Part shown: positions 23,903-32,881 of the stretch, piece after piece
Position numbering within the stretch: position 1 is the stretch's first letter
How the letters are laid out: every line of letters begins with the position of its first letter
Assembly: GCF_016907675.1 (NCBI RefSeq)
Contig: NZ_JAFBCJ010000001.1
Location: 1 to 64,000, forward strand
DNA: 64,000 bases
Reading direction: 5' to 3'
Source of the DNA: Geodermatophilus bullaregiensis
GTDB lineage: Bacteria; Actinomycetota; Actinomycetes; Mycobacteriales; Geodermatophilaceae
Notes under the pieces: generated by a model
Told to the model about the DNA's origin: nothing
Database searches by the model: none
What the model saw: the letters and a program-made list of their open reading frames with translations, nothing else
Translations under genes and position numbers: made by a program

Positions 23903-26043
23903 CGCTCTACACCGCTGACCTCATGAACGGCACCACCTTTCAGTTCTCGATGACTGGCGACCTCATCGGGGACGGCCAGCAGGGGCGGGTATACACACTG
24001 CCGGAGGACCCCAGCTTCTGCGTCAAAATTTATGCCGACCCGGCGAGTATTCCTGACCTTGATTCCCGACTCCGGGAACTAGCGCGCTTTGGAACTAGGC
24101 ACTGGCACGTCAACGGTAATCACCCGGAGATCGCCTACCCCATCGCCGTCTGCCGCGACGTATCGGGCGCCGCTTCAGGGTTCATTATGCAACGCCTACA
24201 CGGCGGGTACGCGAGGTTCCAAGAAGGTCTGTTCAAGCAGAACTCTAAGCTGCGACGCAGCGGGCTCCTGACATATGAGCATTTCATAGCTTTCGCGGCG
24301 GATCTCGCGCGCGTCGTGGCCAAACTGCACGCGGAAAGCTTTGTGATCGGCGACCTGAGCCTGGACAATCTCTTTGCGCATCGGCGACACGCCAGGATCA
24401 CAATTATAGACGTCGATTCTTTCCAGTTCGTGGGATCGACCGGACAACGCTTCGGATCGCGGATGTGGCGACCCGAGAACAGTCCCCCCGAGGTCGCAGG
24501 TTCGGGATCGATGGCCTGGCGCACGCGACATGCCGACGAGTTCTCGCTGGCAGTAGTCATCTGCCAGCTTCTGCTCGAGGGGCACTCGCCGTTCGCCGGC
24601 TTCCCCGCTGACTATGACCCAGATGGCGATGACGATGACCAGCGGGAGGTCTCGAATATCGCTGCGGGTCGCTCCTGGGTTCTACCTCAACCCACGCTCG
24701 TCGTCGGGCGTACCGTGCCCAGCCCTACATTGTTGCCGCCCAGACTGCGCCGCCTCGCCGAGCAATGCTTTGTGGCGGGACGGCTGGAGCCTACACAGCG
24801 ACCAAGCGCCGACCTGTGGTATCGCGCGCTAATACACCTGGGCGCGAATCTGAAACGGTGCTCCGCGAACCGGAATCACCAGTACCGCGGGGGACTGCGC
24901 AACTGCCCCTGGTGTGAACGGGCGGCCACGGAGCATCGCGATCCATATCCCCTAAGAGATGATGGATCCGCCGCTCCGGCGACATGGCTCGCAGAGACTG
25001 GAGCGCCGTCCTCTTTTCAGATCCCTGCGCCGCGCCCACGCATCGACCGCATGCAAGGGCCACCTCGTCCGCATGACGATCAAATTCCCGACCCTGAGCG
25101 CTCCAACGGGACATTGCAGATCAAAGACCAACAGGGCCCCTCGAAGACGAGCGGATCGCCGCCTCCGCTGGGCGGCCCCCAATCCGTTGGGACACAGCCC
25201 CGGGCCACCGCTCCCACCACACCCCAGTCGGTCCCAACGCGACCAAGTCGACTAATTCGAAGTGTCGCCGGTCTGGAAGGAACGGTCGGTGTAGCGCTCT
25301 TTTTATGGGTTGCGGTCTCCTTTATTCCATTATTGTGGCATGGGTACACGTGGTTTTCGCCGGCTCGCCCCGTGCTCGGATGGGCCTGGCGTTCCATCCA
25401 TGCACTATTCGACAAAGTCAACCTGGCGCTGCATCCAGGTATCTCATGGACGTGCGCAACGGTGACACTCGCCATACTAATACGGCTCATTCTCCGTCCA
25501 CTTACGATCACCACGGCTCACAATCGTGCCCTTGGAAGACACGTGCGGCCTCAGATCGACACGCTCAGGAAGCGGCATCAGGGAGATCGAGAACAGTTCG
25601 CACAAGAAGTAATGGAGCTCCAAAAGCGCCTTGGCTACAACCCTCTGGGCAGGTTCCCCCATGCCGCAGTCCAATTAGCCCTACTCGTTAGCGTGATGCA
25701 AGTCGCTTTCGGCGCCGGATCCCAGTCGGCGAATGAGTTAAGCCCGACGGGCAACGACCTTGCCGCCCTTCGATCGTCGTCCGCCGATTACTGGCTGATA
25801 GTTCAGTTGATTGTGGGTCTGCTTATTGCGATTCTACTGATCGATTTGGCTCGTCGTCGGGGCTACATGTCATATCCCGGCCCAGCTGCATATTGCTTGA
25901 TCGTCGCTACTGGTGCCCTCCTGTTCGTTGTCTTCAATGCGTTCATGGTGGGCCCCTACGTTCTTCCGCAGTTGGTGTCAGCGTGGTTGGGCGAAACCAT
26001 CGCATTGAGGGACAGGTTCCTCGTAACTGGTCGCCACAGGTGA
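23899..26043 (+). CDS. Protein kinase fused to a YidC/Oxa1-like membrane domain
   Basis: A 714-residue protein. Residues 15-270 are a protein-kinase-like domain: a Gly-rich loop LIGDGQQGRVY, CVKIY with the ATP Lys, the catalytic loop VIGDLSLDNLF (about 147) and IIDVDSFQF (about 170). This is the variant seen in TerY-P kinases. A zinc-finger-like Cys/His cluster follows (RCSANRNHQY...NCPWCERA, about 320-342), as in that family. A Pro-rich linker runs about 370-455. The rest has five membrane segments. ILIRLILRPLT is followed by a charged hairpin (VRPQIDTLRKRHQGDREQF), then MELQKRLGYNPLG, the hallmark core of YidC/Oxa1 insertases including the groove Arg. I know of no such fusion. Confidence 0.85.
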   Translation: MTLYTADLMNGTTFQFSMTGDLIGDGQQGRVYTLPEDPSFCVKIYADPASIPDLDSRLRELARFGTRHWHVNGNHPEIAYPIAVCRDVSGAASGFIMQRLHGGYARFQEGLFKQNSKLRRSGLLTYEHFIAFAADLARVVAKLHAESFVIGDLSLDNLFAHRRHARITIIDVDSFQFVGSTGQRFGSRMWRPENSPPEVAGSGSMAWRTRHADEFSLAVVICQLLLEGHSPFAGFPADYDPDGDDDDQREVSNIAAGRSWVLPQPTLVVGRTVPSPTLLPPRLRRLAEQCFVAGRLEPTQRPSADLWYRALIHLGANLKRCSANRNHQYRGGLRNCPWCERAATEHRDPYPLRDDGSAAPATWLAETGAPSSFQIPAPRPRIDRMQGPPRPHDDQIPDPERSNGTLQIKDQQGPSKTSGSPPPLGGPQSVGTQPRATAPTTPQSVPTRPSRLIRSVAGLEGTVGVALFLWVAVSFIPLLWHGYTWFSPARPVLGWAWRSIHALFDKVNLALHPGISWTCATVTLAILIRLILRPLTITTAHNRALGRHVRPQIDTLRKRHQGDREQFAQEVMELQKRLGYNPLGRFPHAAVQLALLVSVMQVAFGAGSQSANELSPTGNDLAALRSSSADYWLIVQLIVGLLIAILLIDLARRRGYMSYPGPAAYCLIVATGALLFVVFNAFMVGPYVLPQLVSAWLGETIALRDRFLVTGRHR

Positions 26044-26051
26044 CGCGGACG

Positions 26052-29000
26052 TTATGGCCGTTGGACGATGATAACGGCGTTCGGCTCGACCGAAAGTTTC
26101 AGTTCGAGCGCCATTGCAATGCCAGCGAGATAGTAGTATAGGGAATCCCGCACTTGCTCTTCCGCGCTTGAAACATCCGCGGCGATTGATGACCCGAGGC
26201 GAAGAGCCCGCGCCATGCTCTCCAGCTGATGATCCCAGGTTGAGACCTCGTAGGTAGTCAGGTGACCGTCGAAGGCGACTGGCGGACGGGCCGGGACATC
26301 AGGCCAGCGAACGACGAAGCTGAGTGAATCCGGTGTTACATCGACGGTGGCTCGATGATGGGCGCCAGCGAGCCCATACAAGTAGGACGCGACCCGTGAT
26401 CGAAGCGATGGGCTGAGGGGGGTTGTATCGGCCCTCACCGACAGCGTTCGCCGCAGACTGGAAAGCAGGAGGTGAAAGTCGTCCTCACTCAGTACGCTGA
26501 CGTCCGATGGAGAGTCCGGCCCCGGGTCAGTCGACCGCGAAGCAACAGCGGCGCTCGTCGGTCGCAAATTAAATATTGGTTGTTCGGTGCGCCAGGCTCT
26601 TGCGGCGAAACGCCCGAAAGCGTGGGCGCGCCAGTCGCTGACAAGACGGCCCGCGGCTAGGTCATACACGTCGGCTTCCTCAGCGCCCTCGACGCGCAAC
26701 GTGCAGCCGTGAACTCGTTGGTTTGCGAGTTCGACGAACCGTTCCAAGGCCTGTTGCGAACCCGCGCCAAGGGTCCATTCGGGTGAGCCACCTTGCCCTG
26801 CATTGGCGTCGCGGCAACCGGATTCGCGCTTCAGCTCCTTGACGATGCTCCCGCCCGGTCCGATGAGCGCGCCGTTCTTCCCCGGCGGCACCGTCATGCG
26901 TCCTCGGATCAGGCGCGCCGGACTAATCGCGACGTCGAGGCAAGCCTTGAGTGCTGCATCCGACACGGCCGAAACGATGAGCTGGCCGTCTGCAATGTCA
27001 CAGCGGAGCACGCCCTGGATCGCCTTCGCGGCGTCGATGTTGGCACCCTGCTTGCCGATGACCGTACCCACCCTGTCGGCTGGAACATCTACGGCCGCGG
27101 CCGGGCTGTTCAGGAGCGCAGGTAGAGCACGGACGAGCGCATCGGCCTCCGCCTCCGTGGCAGCATGCGCGGTCAAAGTTGCTCCGGACGACTGGACAGT
27201 CGACCCGAGAATCTCGGCAATCTTTCGGCGCCGCTCCCCGCTCCTCATGATGGGCAGCCAGTGTGGCGGTAGTTCGGCATGAACCGCGAAGCCCACATTG
27301 AGGTCGAGCGTGAGCCGGCGCTCCCCGGGGCTGACGTGATGGACCCGGCATCTCACGTCGTCGCCAGGGACGAATACGCGTCCGCGCGGCAGATGGTCGG
27401 CCGTCGAGAAGCCGGTCGCCCCGGTGGCGAAGCGGACGCGCACCCCTGCATCCGTCGACTCATCGACCACGCCGAGGACGATCGCGTCCTTGGCGAAGGC
27501 TTCGTAGGCTTCGACAGGGGCCTCCGGCCGGGGCAGCGGCACTGGAGAACGGGTTGTCGTCTCGTTGGGCTCCAGGCCCTCGACTGTCCTCGTGTGCGAG
27601 CTCAGATAGAAGTCCCACACTCTGAGCTGCCAGTTCCGCGACCGATCGGCATTGAGTAGGTCGTCGCGTGCTGCGTCCGTTAGCGGCCTACCGGCGGAGA
27701 GGTAAACTCGCCCGCGGTCGTCCCTATTGACGTGAAGAGCACCCCTGTGGCGCTGAGCGATCTCTTCCAGCTTTGCGTCGTCGAGCGTCGGGACCAGTCG
27801 CATCCTGAAGTTGCCACGAAGGCTCAGCCTGACCGGCGTCGTCTCGTGCTCGACAAGCTTCGCCAGAGGCGATCCGGGGTCGATGCGCATGCCGAACCGA
27901 TGCGTTATCCGGAGCACGGGATCGTGGGGGAGAACCTCTAGCGTTGCGTAGTTGCTGCCGTTCGGGGTCGCGTGCACGGTGGCGTCCCAAAAGGGGCGAC
28001 GCTTCCCCATAGCGTCGGCTGTCGGGGCACCCCATCGCCGCACGCTGTTGTGGTCGAGGTGGCGACTCAATAGCGGAACTAGGGTGGCCGCTGCAGTTCC
28101 GTAGCGCGTCGGGACGACCATCACGGGTAGCCGTTCACCGATCTGTAGGTCTTCTACGATGTGCTGGTTGAAGGGATCGAGTGCCACCAGGGGGTTGCCC
28201 GTCCCCGGCCGACCCGCGGCGAGCAGGAACCGCCCCTTGCCGTCGGCGCGGTGGAGGACCCGCAGTGCTTGCCCGCGAACCTGAAGCAGTTCTCTGACGA
28301 TGGTGTCCACATAGCTGCCGTACGTGAGATCGGGGTGCTGCGCCGGATCGGAGACGCCTTCCGCTGCGGCTTTGACGCGATCCAGCAGCACCGCGACTTC
28401 CTCGCCCTGCAGTTCGTATCCCGCGCAACGGTAGATGCCGGTCTCGCGCAACGGCTGAGTGCCGGCCATGAGGCGGTACCGGGGGTGCAGGCGCTCGTCA
28501 TTCTTGTCGTCTTGGAGGATATCGACGACCCGTCCATGGCCGACGGGCTCGTCGTCGTTGAGCTCGATGCCCAGTGAATGGCCCGTGGATGTATCGCGGC
28601 TGTCGTCGTCGGGCTCCTCCAACCGGCGGGCCTCGAGGGCATCTTCGTCCTCGTGCGGGGTGCGGTTCCCGCCTGGCCAGGCCGTACTGCCCGTCGCGTC
28701 ATCGTCGGCGGCCGTCTCCGTCTGAGCGGCCAGGGGCTCCTGGAGAAGTTCCTCGTCAGCCTCGGCGATGGTCTCGCCGGGGAAGGCGAAGGCGTCGTGG
28801 CGGTGAACGCTGGAGACGGCGTTGTCGGCGCCGACCTGTACGTCGAGGTGCGCACCAACTGGGAACATCTCGATGGTGCTGAGCGCGTGGTCGATGTCGG
28901 TCCGGGCGAGGTCGCGCGCAGCGGCGTGGTCCATGCACTGTAGAAGAAGGTCCAGGGCGCTGAGGGAATCGTTCGCCGCCCACGGAGTCGTGGCCACGAC

Positions 29001-31832
29001 GTTACGAATCTCAGGATTGCCGCTGCGCAGATCTCGGGCGCGTGTCAGCGCAATAATGTCGTCGGGATAGCGGGCCAGCCGTGAGGCTGCGGCAAGTGAG
29101 ACCGGATCCGCTTCGGGCTGGTTCGCCGCCTGGTAGTACCCGTCGTCGAGCTGGACATAGCGCATGCCGACGTAGGCGCGGCTGATGACGGCGCGTGCCC
29201 GCGGAGCCAGCCGAGGGTCGAGCAAGCGCTTGACTTCTTCCTTCATGGCTGTGGACAAGCTCTCGAGCACCGATCGGCGCAGTTCGGCAAACTTCAGGAG
29301 GATGTCGTGGTCGAGCCACCAGCGGTGAGCCCACGCTTCCCGCTCGGCCGATGGCTCCCAGGGGCGTCGGCCTCGGTCGGCTCGTTCCCACAGGCCGACG
29401 ATGCGGAGGACAAGGTCCACGTCATCTCGACAGCCCACCTGGATTTGCTGCCAGGCGCGGTCGGCCATCAACCGCCACTCGCCGGGCCAGTCCCTGTTGA
29501 ACAGCGCCAGGTTTCGTAGGTCGACCGATTCGTTGCCCTGTGGCTTGGCGTCCTCAAGCAGGCAGAGCGCGGTTACGACCTCTGGAACGCAGGCCAGTTG
29601 GTCGGCGATCATGGTGGCCACGGCGAACGCGGTGGAGTGCTTCCCGAACCGCTCTAATTCTTTGCCGAACGGCGTTAGGTGTCCGTCAGCGTCGACGCTT
29701 CCATTGGTGACGAGTGCCTTGTCGGCGCGCCGAAGCTCGGCTTCGAAAATGTCGATCGCGTTGAGAGCGCTCTCGTCGAGGTCGCCGAAGCGGTGCGCCG
29801 CGGGCCACTTGAAGCTCGTGACGTCGTCTATACCTCCCGCCTTGGCTTTCATGACGAGTTGTTCGAGGTTATCCCGAGTGGAGCCGGGCGGTGTATCACG
29901 CGGCAGAAGATCGAACTGCGACCTGGTGTAGAGCGGGAAGACCCAGCCGGGCGCGTCACGTCCGACGCGTCCCCAACGCTGGCGCACGCCCGCTTGGCTG
30001 TGCAGCGTGGTAGGAACAGACTTCGACGCAAGTACTGGGTCCCACGCCCCTTGGGTTGTTAACGCGCAGTCCACGACAAAGCGCACGCCGCTCACTGTCA
30101 GGGAGGTTTCGGCCAAGTTGGTCGATACGACGATCTTTCGCTTGGAGCCCCGTGGTCGCGATTCGAGGGCGGCTTGCTTCTGTTCGGTGGATGCGGACTG
30201 AATCAGCGCGAAGACGTCCGCATTGTCGGGGTCGACGCGCGACTCGATCTGACAGACCGCGTCGTCGATTAGCTTCTGATTGGGGAGGAAGGCAAGGATG
30301 TCTCCCCAGATCTGTCGCTCATCGAGCGCATTCGCCAGCGTGACGACGTGTTCGGCGAGATCGCGCCCGAGTCGCGTCTTGGCCTGATTGGAGATGTCGA
30401 CCTGCCATTCAGGCATCGGCAGCGGCTTGGGGAAGCGGAGATCGTGCAGCTTGGCTGTCGTCTCCCACAGGTCCTCGGCCGGAGAGCCGTCGTCGGGTAC
30501 CGGCCCGATACGGTTGGCTTCCGGCCAATGCTCCCGTAGCCATTCGTCGAAATCGCTGGTTTCGGGGTGTGGCAGTGCCCCACGCCTGTCCCGCTCGCAG
30601 CCGCATTCGAGGACGCCGTTGGTGATGGGGAATAGGGGAGCCCCGAAGCCGAATGTCTTCTCCGCGGGGACATCCATCTTGTGGACGCGTTCGGGGCCGC
30701 CGAAGTAGTCTTCGTAGAAGTCGACATCGAAGGTGGCGCTGGTGATGATCACGCGAAGGTGCGGGTAGCGGTCAATCTCGCGCCGCAGGTACCCCATGAT
30801 GAAGTCGATGTTGGTGCTGCGTTCATGCGCTTCGTCGACGATGACCGTGCCGATATTGGCGAGGCGCCCCTCGCGTAACCAGTTGATCATCGTGCCATCG
30901 GTAACGTAGACGAGTTCGCAGGCGTCATCGTGATTCTTGTCGCCCGCTACTTGATAGCCCACCCGGTAACCCGGTCCGATGTGGCGGGCGCAGTCTGACA
31001 CAGTGCAGCAGGCGCAATCGACCGCGTGGCCTGCCTGGCCGACGCACGCCGGGTCCTCCTGCTTGGGGCCCGGATGGTCACCGACGTGCGGCCGGGTGCA
31101 CTCCTCATCCGGGCAGGATGGACCGGCCGGCGCATTCGGATCATCAACGTGCGCCCTGGGGTTGAACGAGCCATGCACGCTGCATTCCATCAGCGGGCAG
31201 CCCATAACCAGGCGCTCCCCGACGTAGCGCGCCACGCCGATCGTCGCCTGAACGCGCGGCTCAGTCACGACTATCGGGCCGCGGTCTGTGAAGCTGAAAT
31301 CCACCCCCTCCGGCGGCACGAGAAGCCGAAAGGGCCCAAACGTAGACTTCCCGGTTCCTGTGCCCGCCTTCAAGACGAGCACTCGTTTGTTCGGGTCGGT
31401 CATCTTCTGGAAGATCTCGCGGACGTGGTGGTCCTTCATGCCGAACTTCGAGAACGGAATTCTCGGCTCTTTTGGGATCGGCGTGTGCACGTCCGGCAGC
31501 GGACCAAGCCCGCCGAGGGCCCCCATGGGGGAGTCGCGGTCGACGACTTCGCCTATGGTCTTCAGGTCGATGTACGCGACCGCCAGCCCCTGGATAGCCT
31601 TGTTGTGCAGCCGTCGATGGCGGGTGCAACGGTCCGTGCGGCTGCCACCCCGCTCGAGCAGGCGCTGCGCCCAAGCCTCGTTGTACTCGAAATGCTCATC
31701 GGCTTCCGACTTCGGCGCTTCTGGATCCAGCGAAGTGCCGCGGGCACGCTCTTTGAGACAGTCCTTGCAGCGAACTTCGCGCAGCGTAGTGGGAGCCTCG
31801 GCGGACTGCGGCGGCGGCGTCAGATTGTCCAC
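26052..31832 (-). CDS. Giant DEAH-box helicase with S1 and two KH domains
   Basis: A 1926-residue HrpA-like helicase. The N-terminus has a Cys/His cluster (RCKDCLKE...DRCTRHRRLH). Walker A AGTGTGKST is near residue 155, with a Cys-rich insert (CPLMECS...ACCTVSDCARH) after it. DEAH lies in VIVDEAHERSTN (about 331), motif III is ITSATFD, motif V is STNLAETSLTV, and motif VI is QRWGRVGRDAPG. The C-terminal half has an S1-like segment (about 1450), then KH motifs VIGKQGANI (about 1592) and LIGPGGSIV (about 1657). These suggest RNA binding and unwinding. The GTG start overlaps the upstream gene by 13 bases. Its stop is 8 bases from the convergent kinase stop. Confidence 0.88.
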   Translation of the reverse strand: MDNLTPPPQSAEAPTTLREVRCKDCLKERARGTSLDPEAPKSEADEHFEYNEAWAQRLLERGGSRTDRCTRHRRLHNKAIQGLAVAYIDLKTIGEVVDRDSPMGALGGLGPLPDVHTPIPKEPRIPFSKFGMKDHHVREIFQKMTDPNKRVLVLKAGTGTGKSTFGPFRLLVPPEGVDFSFTDRGPIVVTEPRVQATIGVARYVGERLVMGCPLMECSVHGSFNPRAHVDDPNAPAGPSCPDEECTRPHVGDHPGPKQEDPACVGQAGHAVDCACCTVSDCARHIGPGYRVGYQVAGDKNHDDACELVYVTDGTMINWLREGRLANIGTVIVDEAHERSTNIDFIMGYLRREIDRYPHLRVIITSATFDVDFYEDYFGGPERVHKMDVPAEKTFGFGAPLFPITNGVLECGCERDRRGALPHPETSDFDEWLREHWPEANRIGPVPDDGSPAEDLWETTAKLHDLRFPKPLPMPEWQVDISNQAKTRLGRDLAEHVVTLANALDERQIWGDILAFLPNQKLIDDAVCQIESRVDPDNADVFALIQSASTEQKQAALESRPRGSKRKIVVSTNLAETSLTVSGVRFVVDCALTTQGAWDPVLASKSVPTTLHSQAGVRQRWGRVGRDAPGWVFPLYTRSQFDLLPRDTPPGSTRDNLEQLVMKAKAGGIDDVTSFKWPAAHRFGDLDESALNAIDIFEAELRRADKALVTNGSVDADGHLTPFGKELERFGKHSTAFAVATMIADQLACVPEVVTALCLLEDAKPQGNESVDLRNLALFNRDWPGEWRLMADRAWQQIQVGCRDDVDLVLRIVGLWERADRGRRPWEPSAEREAWAHRWWLDHDILLKFAELRRSVLESLSTAMKEEVKRLLDPRLAPRARAVISRAYVGMRYVQLDDGYYQAANQPEADPVSLAAASRLARYPDDIIALTRARDLRSGNPEIRNVVATTPWAANDSLSALDLLLQCMDHAAARDLARTDIDHALSTIEMFPVGAHLDVQVGADNAVSSVHRHDAFAFPGETIAEADEELLQEPLAAQTETAADDDATGSTAWPGGNRTPHEDEDALEARRLEEPDDDSRDTSTGHSLGIELNDDEPVGHGRVVDILQDDKNDERLHPRYRLMAGTQPLRETGIYRCAGYELQGEEVAVLLDRVKAAAEGVSDPAQHPDLTYGSYVDTIVRELLQVRGQALRVLHRADGKGRFLLAAGRPGTGNPLVALDPFNQHIVEDLQIGERLPVMVVPTRYGTAAATLVPLLSRHLDHNSVRRWGAPTADAMGKRRPFWDATVHATPNGSNYATLEVLPHDPVLRITHRFGMRIDPGSPLAKLVEHETTPVRLSLRGNFRMRLVPTLDDAKLEEIAQRHRGALHVNRDDRGRVYLSAGRPLTDAARDDLLNADRSRNWQLRVWDFYLSSHTRTVEGLEPNETTTRSPVPLPRPEAPVEAYEAFAKDAIVLGVVDESTDAGVRVRFATGATGFSTADHLPRGRVFVPGDDVRCRVHHVSPGERRLTLDLNVGFAVHAELPPHWLPIMRSGERRRKIAEILGSTVQSSGATLTAHAATEAEADALVRALPALLNSPAAAVDVPADRVGTVIGKQGANIDAAKAIQGVLRCDIADGQLIVSAVSDAALKACLDVAISPARLIRGRMTVPPGKNGALIGPGGSIVKELKRESGCRDANAGQGGSPEWTLGAGSQQALERFVELANQRVHGCTLRVEGAEEADVYDLAAGRLVSDWRAHAFGRFAARAWRTEQPIFNLRPTSAAVASRSTDPGPDSPSDVSVLSEDDFHLLLSSLRRTLSVRADTTPLSPSLRSRVASYLYGLAGAHHRATVDVTPDSLSFVVRWPDVPARPPVAFDGHLTTYEVSTWDHQLESMARALRLGSSIAADVSSAEEQVRDSLYYYLAGIAMALELKLSVEPNAVIIVQRP

Positions 31833-32881
31833 GGCGTGCCCTCCACAAAGGTCGACTGCGGTTCGTACCCGCCGACTGACCGATCCACGGCCGCGCCCTC
31901 ACGCCGGCGGCGGAAGAACATCGGCACAACAGCCAGGCTGTCCGGACGACTCATGAGGTGCTCTGTCACTGCGCGGTAGAACCCGAGGATGGCCGTATCC
32001 AGCCCCGTCTGATACAGGTAGATCAGCGCCGGGCCCGACTCGCACACCTTGGTGAGCTGCGTTTGGGACAGCTTGTATGCCAATTCATCGGTCTGTCCAG
32101 CAGGCCGCGGACGGGAGATGTCCGTGTTGCGGAACCATGCGCCGTCGACCTCCACATCCATCTCGGTGTGCCGGATCGAGAGCAGGGCGAACCGGTGCGT
32201 GCGCCAGCCAACCGGGATCTCGTCCCGGAGCGCCACAGAACGGAGCGGGAAGGCTGGGCCGGCCGAGCCATCCCTGTAGATGACCGGAACCCAGGCAGGC
32301 GTACCAGCCTGAGCCACAAACTCGCGAAGGCCTTCGGTCAATACGCGGTTCGAAACACCACTGGGACTGAGCGCCGCCCCGTCCTCGCCGTCGACTGCGG
32401 CCTGGGCCTGCTGGCGGAAGCGCGCGGCGATGGCGGCGGTGCCGAAAAGCGGCCGACCGCGGTCGTCGAACGCCTCCCAGGGGTCTTCGGGTTCCGGCGC
32501 CGGGGCGGCGAACGCGCTGTGGACGGTTTGACCCGAGGCGAACGGGTCGCGCAACTCGACGGCGACGTCGCCCGCCGTGAGCCAGGCTCTGGCCGCGTCG
32601 GCGCCAGCGGGCAGCCGGTCTGCGTCGTCTCGGTCGAACACCGAATCGCCAGGCGCATCGATCATGTCGATCTCGACGTACTGCGCACCGGCACGCGCCA
32701 AGTGCCGCCGCGCGGCTTGCTCCAGTCGGCTCGACAGACCCTCGTATCGGATGATGTCGGTGCGCTCGCCCGGTAACGCCTTGCCGACTCGGGCCGCTGC
32801 TGAACGGATGTCTCCCACCAACGTCCGGATCCCTAGCTGATCGACTGGCAAACGCACCAGAATGCTGCGCTCGACGCTCAT
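31820..32881 (-). CDS. Unknown protein in helicase operon
   Basis: A 353-residue protein of no recognised family. It has a helical N-terminus (SILVRLPVDQLGIRTLVGDI, LEQAARRHLARAG), a Pro/Glu-rich middle (PAPEPEDPWEAFDD), and a more globular C-terminal half (TPAWVPVIYRDG, VGWRTHRFALLSIRHTEMDVEV, SGPALIYLYQTGLDTAILGFYRAV). No signal peptide or membrane segment is seen. ATG 32881 overlaps the stop of the upstream gene (ATGA), and its own end overlaps the helicase start. It is thus translationally coupled on both sides and probably works with the helicase. Confidence 0.8.
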   Translation of the reverse strand: MSVERSILVRLPVDQLGIRTLVGDIRSAAARVGKALPGERTDIIRYEGLSSRLEQAARRHLARAGAQYVEIDMIDAPGDSVFDRDDADRLPAGADAARAWLTAGDVAVELRDPFASGQTVHSAFAAPAPEPEDPWEAFDDRGRPLFGTAAIAARFRQQAQAAVDGEDGAALSPSGVSNRVLTEGLREFVAQAGTPAWVPVIYRDGSAGPAFPLRSVALRDEIPVGWRTHRFALLSIRHTEMDVEVDGAWFRNTDISRPRPAGQTDELAYKLSQTQLTKVCESGPALIYLYQTGLDTAILGFYRAVTEHLMSRPDSLAVVPMFFRRRREGAAVDRSVGGYEPQSTFVEGTPWTI

